Shown here piece after piece: positions 46,201-54,677 of a stretch of 64,000 nt of DNA. The stretch is taken from positions 49,399 through 113,398 of the forward strand of contig CAITIQ010000230.1 of NCBI GenBank assembly GCA_903892415.1. The letters run 5' to 3'. A program made the position numbers and the translations under genes. Numbering within the stretch: position 1 is the stretch's first letter; each line of letters opens with the position of its first letter. Source of the DNA: an uncultured delta proteobacterium (lineage in GTDB: Bacteria; Myxococcota_A; Polyangia; Polyangiales; Polyangiaceae). The notes under the pieces are model-generated. The model worked only from the letters and a program-made list of their open reading frames with translations. It was not told where the DNA came from and made no database searches.

Positions 46201-46265
46201 ATCGCCAGCATCAGCACCCACGTGAAGACCGGGCGCGCCACGAAGACGCGGAGGGCGCTGCTCAT
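43128..46265 (-). CDS. RND efflux pump inner-membrane transporter (HAE-type)
   Basis: A 1045-residue proton-driven RND transporter. Two halves each carry a periplasmic porter domain and membrane bundles; clear pieces are [37 protein letters not shown] at the start, [28 protein letters not shown] (with the conserved Asp pair) and [23 protein letters not shown]. It is translated from an ATG overlapping the TolC gene stop. The last 25 or so residues are read through the antisense of the PIN remnant, so the 3' end seems to have been replaced. The substrate is unknown. Confidence 0.92.
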   Translation of the reverse strand: [1045 protein letters not shown]

Positions 46266-47593
46266 CGCGCACCTCCTTCGAGCTCGCGCCGAGCCAGCGC
46301 GAGACGGAGCTCGGTCTCGGCGTCGAGCTCGCCGAGCTCTGCCGCAAGGTGCGCCGACTCCGCAGCGATCACGTCGGTGATCGTCGTGACGCCGCGCTCG
46401 AGCTCGGCTCTCCGATGCTCTGCGAGCCTGCGCGCCAACTCCGACCGCGCCTTCGCCAGGCGCCGGAGTTCGTCGCTGGACCCGACGCGAAGCTCGGTCT
46501 CGCGCTTCGCCCGGCTCGACTCGGAGGTCGCCTGCTCGAGCCGGGCGCGTGCTGCAGCGGACTCCGCTTGTGCGCGGCGTCGGGCGCTGCTGCCTACGGT
46601 GAGGCTCGAGAGCGACCATTCGAGCTGCGCGGTCAGCTCCCACGTGGGTACCGCGGTGAGGTCGGTCGCACCAAAGGCCCGCGCGCTCGGAGCGCTGACG
46701 TCCCCCGCCGCGATGAGCGACACGCGCGGTACGAGCGCGAGCGAGGCCTCGGTTTCTAGCAACAGCGCCGCTTCGACCTGCGCGTTCGCCGCCCGGATCG
46801 ATGCGTCTTCGAGCGCGCTGCGTCGGGGCGCGAGCGCGTCCTCCGGGAGCGGACCAACGACGGGAAGCGGCGCTTGCGCCAGGCCGGGGACGAAGACCGA
46901 GAGCGCAGTGAGCCCGCTCTCGACCTCGACCGCTGCGCGAGCGACCGACTCCCTGCGATCGAGCGCGCTCCCGCGCAAAAGCAAGACGTCGGCGGGGGAG
47001 CTTCGGCCGGCCTCTAGGTCGAGCTCCGCGACGCGAACCTGCAGATCTGCGACGTCCCGCGCGCGCCCTGCGATCTCGAGCGCGAGCCACGCGCGTCGGT
47101 AGGAGAGGAACGTGACTCGCGCTTCGAATGCGACGCGATCGCGGATCGCCTGCTCGCTCTCTTCGCAAGCTTCTACGCTGAGGCTCGCCGCGGGCGCGCT
47201 GAGTGACCACCTCACGAGCGAGTCGGTCAGAGGAACGACGACGGTCGCGCGCAACGCGAAGTTGTCGAGCACTTGCGGCAGCGTCACCGCCGACTCCGGT
47301 GGTGCGCCGGGGAACGTCAACGTGCGGAATCGCTCGGGAAGGCTCGAGAGGCGGGTGTAGCGAGCTTGCAGCGCGACCTCGGGTACGGTGCTCCAGAGCA
47401 CGGCGTCTCGCTCGCTTTCTGCGATGGAGCATGCGGCGCGGGTCTCGCGGAGCGCCGGGTGAGCCGCAAGGACCGCCTCGACGTAGGCCTGCTCCGATAG
47501 CTCGGGGAAGGCGGCTTCGTCGGCGCGCGCGACCGGTGCGTGCGCCGCGTGGATGAAGAGACTCGCTGCGATCAAGAGCTGCGTCTTGTTCAT
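46262..47593 (-). CDS. TolC-family outer membrane efflux protein
   Basis: A 443-residue outer-membrane channel. N-terminal signal: MNKTQLLIAASLFIHAAHAPVARAD. Two TolC-like coiled-coil halves follow (EQAYVEAVLAAHPALRETRAACSIAESERDAVLWSTVPEVALQARYTRL and the later RRAQAESAAARARLEQATSESSRAKRETELRV). It sits between the adaptor and the pump, with ATGA overlaps on both sides, so the tripartite system is one transcript. Confidence 0.9.
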   Translation of the reverse strand: MNKTQLLIAASLFIHAAHAPVARADEAAFPELSEQAYVEAVLAAHPALRETRAACSIAESERDAVLWSTVPEVALQARYTRLSSLPERFRTLTFPGAPPESAVTLPQVLDNFALRATVVVPLTDSLVRWSLSAPAASLSVEACEESEQAIRDRVAFEARVTFLSYRRAWLALEIAGRARDVADLQVRVAELDLEAGRSSPADVLLLRGSALDRRESVARAAVEVESGLTALSVFVPGLAQAPLPVVGPLPEDALAPRRSALEDASIRAANAQVEAALLLETEASLALVPRVSLIAAGDVSAPSARAFGATDLTAVPTWELTAQLEWSLSSLTVGSSARRRAQAESAAARARLEQATSESSRAKRETELRVGSSDELRRLAKARSELARRLAEHRRAELERGVTTITDVIAAESAHLAAELGELDAETELRLALARRELEGGAR

Positions 47594-48726
47594 GGCATCA
47601 CCGCCCGGCCGTCAGCGACCTCGGAGCTGGGCGAGCGGACCACCCGCTCGCCTGGCACGGCGTTCCTCACTGCGAGACCGTCGGGGAGCTCGCGCTCGAC
47701 CTCGAGTAGTCGCTCTTCGACGCGGTCGTCGACCACGAAGAAGGCGCGGCTTACGCCGGCGAAGGTCCTCACGGTCTCCAGCGGCAGGACCACCAGGCCT
47801 TTTGCGTCGGTGTGGACGCGCACCCCGACGCGCGCTCCCATCGGCAGTCCAGACGACCGCGTGACCTCGGCCTCGACCCGCAGCGCGCGGGTCAGCGGAT
47901 CCACCTCGGGAGCGATGCGCGCGACCCTCGCTTCGAGCCCACGCTCTGACGATACGATCGCGCCCTCGGCGACCGAACTCAGCTCTTCCGGCGGCACGTC
48001 GAAGGAGAGGCGGAGTCCGCTTGGGTCGAGCACCCGCAGCGCTGGTGTGCCAGGCCCGAGCACGTCGCCGCGCTGCACGATCACCGCCGCGACGACGCCA
48101 TCGAACGGCGCGCGGAGCACGCTCGCCTCGACGGCGACACCGGTCTGCCGCAGCTCCACCCGTGCCTGTTCGGCCCGCGCTCGCGCGACGCTCGCTCCAG
48201 CTCGGGCCGACGTCCAGGCGGCGCGCGCGGCAGTCGCTTCGTGACGCAGGCGCGAGAGCTCCAGCTCCGCGACGGCCCCTCGCGCGGCGACCGACTCAGC
48301 GCGCGTCAGTGCATCCTGGGCCGTTTCCAGCGTCGACCGCGCTGACGTGACCTCGGGCGTCTCCCCCTCGTTGCCCGCACCCGCGAGCGCCGCCTCAGCC
48401 TGACGCAGCGCGAGGCTCGCGCTGGCGCGCGCAAGCTCTGCGTCCTCCGCCCGGAGGGTGAGGAGCGCGTCTCCGGAGCGCACCTTTTGCCCCAGGGTGA
48501 CGAGCACTCGCTCGACGCGGCCGCCCGTCGGGGAGGAGAGCGTCGCACCAACGGAGGGCTCGAGGGTCGCGACGTAGGTCGGTCCCATCGCGACCGTCCG
48601 TTGCAACACGACGTCGACCTCGACGGCCACCGGGGCTGCCGGAGCTATCGGCGCGGGAGGAGGGTCCGCACAGTGAAGGGACAGGATGAGCGAGAGGTAG
48701 AGTCCGACACGGCCGGCGACGGTCAT
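47590..48726 (-). CDS. RND periplasmic adaptor (membrane fusion protein)
   Basis: A 378-residue HlyD/AcrA-type adaptor. An N-terminal export sequence MTVAGRVGLYLSLILSLHC (a Cys follows but with His at -1, so lipidation is doubtful) precedes a lipoyl half (ATLEPSVGATLSSPTGGRVERVLVTLGQKVRSGDALLTL), a coiled coil (ETAQDALTRAESVAARGAVAELELSRLRHEATAARAAW), the second lipoyl half (VLRAPFDGVVAAVIVQRGDVLGPGTPALRVLD) and beta-barrel parts. The track's 49350 start includes antisense of other genes; the ATG at 48726 is used. First of the three pump genes. Confidence 0.9.
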   Translation of the reverse strand: MTVAGRVGLYLSLILSLHCADPPPAPIAPAAPVAVEVDVVLQRTVAMGPTYVATLEPSVGATLSSPTGGRVERVLVTLGQKVRSGDALLTLRAEDAELARASASLALRQAEAALAGAGNEGETPEVTSARSTLETAQDALTRAESVAARGAVAELELSRLRHEATAARAAWTSARAGASVARARAEQARVELRQTGVAVEASVLRAPFDGVVAAVIVQRGDVLGPGTPALRVLDPSGLRLSFDVPPEELSSVAEGAIVSSERGLEARVARIAPEVDPLTRALRVEAEVTRSSGLPMGARVGVRVHTDAKGLVVLPLETVRTFAGVSRAFFVVDDRVEERLLEVERELPDGLAVRNAVPGERVVRSPSSEVADGRAVMP

Positions 48727-48827
48727 GCGAATACCGTGGTCACTGCGTCTCTGCAGGGCCCGCCCTTCCCGACGAATGGTCCAGCCGCCCCGACGACTCG
48801 TCCCTCCGGAGGCACGAACCGGAGGCC

Positions 48828-49595
48828 TCAGTCCTCCCGTCCGACCCCGATCGACACTTCGAGCAGACGCTCCTTCACGAAGGCCAGGCGATCTCGGGCT
48901 ACCGGGACGCGGAGCTTCCCGGCCTCCCCAAGCGCGAGGGTCACCTCGCCGCCATCCCGAGTCAGCTCCCGCACGTGCTTCATCGCGACGAGCCAGCTGC
49001 GATGCGCACGAACGAACGAGGCCCCGAAGGCCGCCTCGAGCGCGGTGAGCGACAGATCGAGATCCAGCCTGCCTTCCGCGGTGTGGACGAAGGAGAGCCG
49101 CCCCTCGGCTTCGAAGGCCCAGACCTCCGACTCCCGCAGGAACCGCAGCGAGCGCTGTCGACGTGCGACGACGCGCCGCTCCTCTGCGACTGCTGGCGCG
49201 GGAGCCTGCGGCCGCGCCGCGCGCACGCGCAAGAGCGCCTCTCTCACGCGCTCCTTCGTGAACGGCTTGAGCAGGTAGTCGACGATGCCAAGCTCGAAGG
49301 CCGCGAGCGCGTGCTCGCGAGACGCCGTGGTCAGCACGAAGTGCGGGCACCTCGGCCTTGCGCGCGCGCTGCGCACGAAGTCGAGCCCAGCGGTCTCGGC
49401 ACGCTCGGCACCCACGAGGTGGACGTCCACGAAGGCGACGTCGAGCTCCACTCCCGAGGTCAGCACGAACTGCGCCTCGTCTGGATCCGAGACCGCCGCC
49501 TCGACGCGGGCGATGCCGACGGACTCGACGAGCTCCACGAGGTAGCTGCGAGCGGCCCGCTCGTCCTCGAGGATGAGGGCGCGGAGCGGGGTCAT
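48828..49595 (-). CDS. LytTR-family response regulator
   Basis: A 255-residue regulator: a receiver domain (MTPLRALILEDERAARSYLVELVES, phospho-Asp in DVAFVDVHL, signature Lys in YLLKPFTKERV) and a C-terminal LytTR DNA-binding domain (SEVWAFEAEGRLSFVHTAEGRLDLDLSLTALEAAFGASFVRAHRSWLVAMKHVRELTRDGGEV). The ATG at 49595 overlaps the stop of the kinase gene by 4 bp. It likely controls the efflux genes 100 bp downstream. Confidence 0.92.
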   Translation of the reverse strand: MTPLRALILEDERAARSYLVELVESVGIARVEAAVSDPDEAQFVLTSGVELDVAFVDVHLVGAERAETAGLDFVRSARARPRCPHFVLTTASREHALAAFELGIVDYLLKPFTKERVREALLRVRAARPQAPAPAVAEERRVVARRQRSLRFLRESEVWAFEAEGRLSFVHTAEGRLDLDLSLTALEAAFGASFVRAHRSWLVAMKHVRELTRDGGEVTLALGEAGKLRVPVARDRLAFVKERLLEVSIGVGRED

Positions 49596-50737
49596 GTGCG
49601 AGGCCGCTCCGGGAGCGTCACCTGTGCGCGCGTGCGGCCGGCGCCGGCCGTCCCCGACTCTTCGCGCTCGAACGACAGCGTCGCGCCTCCTGCTGGAAAG
49701 TGCAGCGCGAGGCGGCGCTCGACGAGCTCGATGCCCTGCCCCCCAGCGCGTCGCTCCCCCAGCGCCGGACCGTCGTTCTCGACGCTGACGCAGACCGCGC
49801 TCCCCATCGACTCGACCTTCACGTGGACCTTCCCGTGCTTCACTCGCAGCGCGCCGTGTTGCAACGCGTTCTCGATCAGCGGTTGGATCAAGAGCGCTGG
49901 TACCTCGCGCGTTCCCAGTGCCCGGTCGACCTCCCAGCTGATCGTCAGCTGATCCGGGAAACGCAGCTCGTAGATTGAGGCATAGCGACGAAGCCAGGCG
50001 ATCTCGTCGTCGAGCGGGCGCCACTCCTCGGTGCGGTTCGCGTCGCGGAAGAGATCTCCAAGGTGACCGAGCAGCTCCCGCGCTTGGGCCGGCTCGTCCA
50101 CGAGCATCCCGGAGATCGCGTTCATCGTATTCAGCATGAAGTGCGGCTCGAGGTGGCTGCGGAGGCGCAGCAGCTCCGCCTCGGCGAGCGCCTGACGCAG
50201 AGCCGCCGTGCGCTCGGCGTGGGCGCGCAAGACCGCCGGAAAGAAGAAGAGCCCGGTCCAGGCGGCGGTCAGCGGGATCGCGTCGGCGAGCGACGAGGAG
50301 ATCCCGTAGAGCAGCGTTTGGGGCTCGCTGCTGTCGAGCGCGCTCCACGAGGGAACCCTCAGCTGGATCATCACCGTGACGAAGTAGACCGCGATCGAGG
50401 CCAAGAGCGTGAGCCCGATCGACACGCCGATGGCCGTACGCAGCGCCACACGCCTGCGGAGCAGCGCGTGGAAAGACAACACCAGCGTGACCAGCGCGCC
50501 GGCGACCGTGAGCCCGAGCCAGAGTAGCGCCGCCAAGACAAGCTGCATGGAATAGACGTCAAAGTACGCTCGCACGAGGAGCGGTAACGCCACCAGTGCG
50601 AGCGTCAGCACGAACACGACCGCCGCGAGCCTCACCATCTGCCCGAGCGGGATCGGCGGCCCGTCGAGCGTCAGCCTTGCTTGGCGCACTGTCCCGTGAT
50701 CATGCTCGCATCCTACCGTTGCCTTAGCCTCCTTCAA
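49592..50737 (-). CDS. LytS-like sensor histidine kinase
   Basis: A 381-residue membrane kinase. Four hydrophobic segments make the sensor (LAAVVFVLTLALVALPLLVRAYF, LVLAALLWLGLTVAGALVTLVLSF, GVSIGLTLLASIAVYFVTVMIQL and LTAAWTGLFFFPAVL). The phospho-acceptor is in LEPHFMLNTMNAISGM and the HATPase N-box in LIQPLIENALQHG. This is the His_kinase (LytS/YehU) type. It pairs with the LytTR regulator; the signal is unknown. The true start may be the internal ATG (MVRLAAVVF) a few residues before the first membrane segment. Confidence 0.88.
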   Translation of the reverse strand: MKEAKATVGCEHDHGTVRQARLTLDGPPIPLGQMVRLAAVVFVLTLALVALPLLVRAYFDVYSMQLVLAALLWLGLTVAGALVTLVLSFHALLRRRVALRTAIGVSIGLTLLASIAVYFVTVMIQLRVPSWSALDSSEPQTLLYGISSSLADAIPLTAAWTGLFFFPAVLRAHAERTAALRQALAEAELLRLRSHLEPHFMLNTMNAISGMLVDEPAQARELLGHLGDLFRDANRTEEWRPLDDEIAWLRRYASIYELRFPDQLTISWEVDRALGTREVPALLIQPLIENALQHGALRVKHGKVHVKVESMGSAVCVSVENDGPALGERRAGGQGIELVERRLALHFPAGGATLSFEREESGTAGAGRTRAQVTLPERPRT

Positions 50738-50841
50738 GCGCTCGCTCAGCCGGCTTGAACGTCTTCAAGGTCCGCGTGCTCGTTTCGCAGTGTCAGGTTC
50801 TCGTCACCGCGGGGGCTCCAAACTTGCGAAGGCCCGGCGCC

Positions 50842-51821
50842 ATGCACCCCCGATCCTTGCTCGCCGTACTCCTCCTCGGAGCGGCCGCCCCAGCGTATGC
50901 GCAGCCCGTTGATTCGCAGCCGAGTGGGCCGCCGCCAGCTGTAGCCCCGCTGGCCCCGGCTGCGCCGCCGCAAAGTCTGCCTTCGGGCCCGCCGATGGAG
51001 TTCCCGTCGCACCTCGACTCGAGCTTGGCGACAGGCATCGTGGACCTCTCGCTCGGAGCTACGCTGGTCGGCTTGGGTGCGCTGCTAACGGATAAGCCCG
51101 AGAGAGGCTCGTTTCTCGGCGCGGGGCTTGGCACGCTCGCGGTTGGCGTTCCGATGCTCGTGGTCGGTACGCAGCGGGTAAAGTACCCGCGTAACAGCGA
51201 GCCGGTCTACGCGCTTGGGACGGCGCTTGCCTCGATGGGCGGAACGCTGAGCGGCCTCGGGATCGGCCTCGGGATTGGCCAGCGTCAGCGAGGGGAGGAC
51301 TACCTGGGGGACCCGTTCCGCGAGCCGAACTACGACGCTGCGATTGGCTGGGCATCAGCGGCGCGCTCCTTGGCCTCGCCGGTGCGGGCTTCATGACGCT
51401 CGGTGCGAACCGAGCTTCGCCTAAAGACGCGGCGCGCAGGCAGGAGGCGCGGCGTGAAGAGGTCGCGGAGCTCGTCGAAAATGCCGACGCGGACGGAAAG
51501 GTACCGCGCTCGGTTGCGCGCAGGACGGCGGGCCAAGTGCTCGTGACGATCGGCGGGGTCTCGTTCGTGGGCGCGCTCATCTCGGGTATCGCGCAGTCTG
51601 ATTGTTCGGGCGACCTATGCGGCTTTGGACAGCTGCTACTCACGGTGCCGCTGGCGGCTCAGGGCGTCATCACCACCACGATCGGTATTCCCCTATGGGT
51701 GAGTGGCGACTCGCGCGTGCTCCCCGAGGAACTCGTCGCTCAGGAAGGCGAGGCCCAGCCGACGTGGACGCCGGAGGTGAACATCGGCGCGGGAAACCTG
51801 ATGATGACGATGCGTTTCTGA
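50842..51821 (+). pseudogene. exported, membrane-rich protein gene split by a frameshift
   Basis: The first frame starts MHPRSLLAVLLLGAAAPAYAQPVDSQ (a signal peptide), contains Pro-rich and hydrophobic repeats (LSLGATLVGLGALLTDKP, LASMGGTLSGLGIGLGIGQRQRGEDYLGDPFREPNYDAAIGW) and stops at 51396. The continuation lies in another frame: WLGISGALLGLAGAGFMTLGANRASPKDAARRQEARREEV..., ending at 51821. The shift is near 51345, where one base less (or two more) restores the frame. Together they make an about 325-residue protein. It may be a true pseudogene, a sequencing error or programmed frameshifting. Function unknown. Confidence 0.75.
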
Positions 51822-51879
51822 TTCGGCGATGTGGCCACAAACCGCACCATACCGGCGCAGGCAGTAACCAGCGGGCCGC

Positions 51880-52695
51880 TCAGCGCGGCTTGCAGGCCGA
51901 AAGCACACCACCAGCGCAGGCCTTTGCCAGGAGGGCGCGCGCCTTCTCGGGGTCTTTTTTGAGACCGCCATTGCCATAGTGGTAGTCGTTGCCGAGCGTC
52001 TGGCAGCCGTACATGTCGCCACCATTGCAGCCGCGTTCGAGGTATTCTCGGTCATCGCTGAAGATGCCATAGCTCGAGCACAGGCTAGCATCCCCCTTAT
52101 CGCAGCCTTGCTTGCGTAGCTCCTGGGCCCGCTCCTCGAGCTGTTTGGCTTTGGCCTTGTCCTTCGGCAGGCCGTAGCCCCTGATGTGGGACGATGCCAG
52201 GTCCTCGCAGGCGCGCACCATTCCCTGTTCGCATTCGGTCAGCTCGAGCTTGACCGCCATTTCGGTGAGCGAAGCCGCCAGGTCGGGATCTTTCGGTACG
52301 CCGAAGCCGAATTCGTGCAATCCCCCGAGGTAGTAGCAGGCCGGGCCATGCTTCTTCTTTTTGCAGAGCTCGTCGACGATCGCCCGTGTCCGCTCGGGGT
52401 GCTGGCCTTGTTTGGTGTCGCCCACCTTGTTGTACATGCTGGCGAGGCGCATGCAGCTCTCGAGGTCGCCCGCGTCACACTTTGCTCTGCAGCCTGCCTC
52501 GTCGGGGTCGAGACAGGGCAGGCTCTTGGCGCTCGCGGTAGCGGTCGCGACGGCGCCACTCGACGCGTCCGGCAGCGCCGAAGCGGCTTCTGTCGCCGCC
52601 GAAGTGGTCGCGGTGACGCCGCTGCCGGCGCGGCTGCTCGAGCCACACGCGAGGCAGAGAACGACGAGCCCGGTGAGTGAAGTGAGACATCGCAT
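51880..52695 (-). CDS. Sel1-repeat lipoprotein
   Basis: A 271-residue lipoprotein: MRCLTSLTGLVVLCLACGSSSRAGSG (lipobox LCLAC), an Ala/Thr/Ser-rich linker, and then Cys-containing Sel1-like TPR units (GDLESCMRLASMYNKVGDTKQGQH, GMVRACEDLASSHIRGYGLPKDKAKAKQLEERA, GDASLCSSYGIFSDDREYLERGCNGGDMYGCQTLGNDYHYGNGGLKKDPEKARALLAKACAGG). These units carry paired cysteines at regular spacing, suggesting disulphide-linked repeats. The ATG at 52695 is used. A truncated copy of the 5' third and the upstream region lies at 58950-59230. Confidence 0.85.
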   Translation of the reverse strand: MRCLTSLTGLVVLCLACGSSSRAGSGVTATTSAATEAASALPDASSGAVATATASAKSLPCLDPDEAGCRAKCDAGDLESCMRLASMYNKVGDTKQGQHPERTRAIVDELCKKKKHGPACYYLGGLHEFGFGVPKDPDLAASLTEMAVKLELTECEQGMVRACEDLASSHIRGYGLPKDKAKAKQLEERAQELRKQGCDKGDASLCSSYGIFSDDREYLERGCNGGDMYGCQTLGNDYHYGNGGLKKDPEKARALLAKACAGGVLSACKPR

Positions 52696-52880
52696 GCTCA
52701 GCACTGTAGACGTCCCAGCCTGGGCTGTCCGGCGTTGTGCGACAGAGCCGCTATCGTCGAAGCAAGCGGCGCCCTGGCCTCGCGCGTTGCTGGCGGCCAT
52801 TCAGTTGGTGCACGCGCAGCGCGCGATAGCCGGGGCCCGTGAGCCCCTGTTTCGGGCTCGACCTGTTACGCTCGCGACCG

Positions 52881-54677
52881 ATGGGGATCGCATTTGAACA
52901 CGTAGCCTACGATGTCGATCTGCTGCCGGATTCGGGGACGGTGGGCATCGTCATGCAGGTGACCGTACGGGGCGAGGCGGCTCCCACCTCAGAGCTGGTG
53001 CTGTTGCTCGATGGCGGGATGCTGGTGTCGGCGGCCGACGTCGGCGGTACGCCCGTCTCACCGGTCGCAACCCCGGCCGGATCGTTCGTGAACGTTTCCG
53101 TACCGATCACGTTGGCGGTGGGCGAGGTCGCGACCGTCACCATCGCGTATGGCGGCGTTCCGCTTTGCGATACCTATGCGCCAGGATTTGCCTTCTGCGA
53201 AGGGATTCCTGCGGGCATGAGCCGCTTTCAATCCGGATCCGTTTTCCCCATCCTGCTCGAGTCGGATGGCTCACCAACGACCGACGTCGGAACGCAGCTC
53301 ATGGCGCTCCGCGTTCCGAGCGGTACCAGCTTGGTCAGCAACTACGACGTCACCTCCGAAACGGACGACGGATCCGTGCGCACGCTCGACCTGGCGATCG
53401 GCGAGCCGCGGGCGATCTTCACCGTTTTGCTTCCGGGTGTCTTCGAGATCGATCCCCTCTCGGCTTCACCGCCCGTCAGCACGCTCGCCTACGCAGGAGA
53501 GCCCCCGGCGTGGGAATCCACCGCGCTAGAGGCCGGGGCCGAGCTGGTGGCCTTCATCGAAGCTTCCTCCGGTGTCCCGTTTCCGTGCGACGTATTGACG
53601 TTCCTCGCGCTCGAGCCGGAGCATCGTGACGTTTCGTTCTCTTATCGGTGCATCCTGGGTGCGCACCCGGGCGATGTGCCGTCGGACTGGAGATTCGAGG
53701 AGTACGCGGCCCATGAGCTGAGCCATCAGATCTGGGGCATTGCCCTCGCACCCAGCGACTCTTTGCGCACGAAGTTGCTTCACGACGGGGCGGCCCAGCT
53801 CGCGATGTACGACTGGGCGCACGCGAGGCGATTTGCCTCCGTGCCCTACGACGAGTACCTCGGGTTCCGGCACCGCGAGGCCGACATCATGCTGCGCTAC
53901 CTGGCGCCGCTCGCGGAGGCGACGCCGGTGCTGGTGCCCACTGTGGGCGAGTCGATCGACGTTGCGACTCATGGCGCGACGGAGGCGTGGGGCTGGCAGT
54001 ACCTCAAGTCGAGCGCCGCTCACGATGGGCTCCGTATTCTGGTCGGCGATCAGCTCTTGCCCGGGCGAACGGCGTTCCTCTCTTCGTGCATCGGAAGCCC
54101 ATGCGTGACAGCGGACTATCGCGATGCCCTGGAGGAGGCATCCGGACTCGACCTCGGACCGTTCTTCGACGCGTTCGTTACGGACGCCTACGTGCCAGAC
54201 ATCCGCATCAGCTTTGCGGTAACCGAATCCGCGGGGGGCTTCACCACGACGATCGAACTTCAGCAGAACGAGCCGCGCCCCATTCCCATTGAGCTGCTCT
54301 TCGAACTGGAAGACGGGGAGCTGGCGCGCAGCATCGTCGAGATCGACCAACTGACCAATGAGCTGACGTTCGAGCACGCAAAGCGGCCCATCGTCGTGCG
54401 TCCCAATCCGCGGTTGACCCCGCTCCTGCGAGACACGTCCGCCGTGGAGGGCGATGTGAACTTCGACGGTCGGTCGGACGGGATCGATCTGGTCCGCTGC
54501 AACTTTGCCTACGAGCGACAAGCCCAGGCGGCCTATCCCCCAGCTCTCGAAGAAAACCTTGGGTTCTTTGGGGTCGACCTCTTCTTCGATCCACGTTGTG
54601 ACTTCGACGCGGACGGCGTCATCAGCGACGCCGATCTGAGCTACCTGCGCTCGATCGTCGAGGGAGGCGAGCAATGA
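52881..54677 (+). CDS. M1-like metallopeptidase-type protein with C-terminal dockerin
   Basis: A protein of about 598 residues from the ATG at 52881 (or 612 from a GTG at 52839). A beta-rich N-terminal region (VAYDVDLLPDSGTVGIVMQVTV) resembles the M1 aminopeptidase N domain; the zinc-site helix is AAHELSHQIWG (HExxH), but the third ligand Glu of WLNEG is replaced (LLHDGAA). The last 70 residues form a type-I dockerin: GDVNFDGRSDGIDLVRCNF and CDFDADGVISDADLSYL, two calcium-loop repeats. There is no signal peptide in this frame, which is odd for a dockerin protein. It overlaps the next gene by 4 bp. Confidence 0.7.
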   Translation: MGIAFEHVAYDVDLLPDSGTVGIVMQVTVRGEAAPTSELVLLLDGGMLVSAADVGGTPVSPVATPAGSFVNVSVPITLAVGEVATVTIAYGGVPLCDTYAPGFAFCEGIPAGMSRFQSGSVFPILLESDGSPTTDVGTQLMALRVPSGTSLVSNYDVTSETDDGSVRTLDLAIGEPRAIFTVLLPGVFEIDPLSASPPVSTLAYAGEPPAWESTALEAGAELVAFIEASSGVPFPCDVLTFLALEPEHRDVSFSYRCILGAHPGDVPSDWRFEEYAAHELSHQIWGIALAPSDSLRTKLLHDGAAQLAMYDWAHARRFASVPYDEYLGFRHREADIMLRYLAPLAEATPVLVPTVGESIDVATHGATEAWGWQYLKSSAAHDGLRILVGDQLLPGRTAFLSSCIGSPCVTADYRDALEEASGLDLGPFFDAFVTDAYVPDIRISFAVTESAGGFTTTIELQQNEPRPIPIELLFELEDGELARSIVEIDQLTNELTFEHAKRPIVVRPNPRLTPLLRDTSAVEGDVNFDGRSDGIDLVRCNFAYERQAQAAYPPALEENLGFFGVDLFFDPRCDFDADGVISDADLSYLRSIVEGGEQ

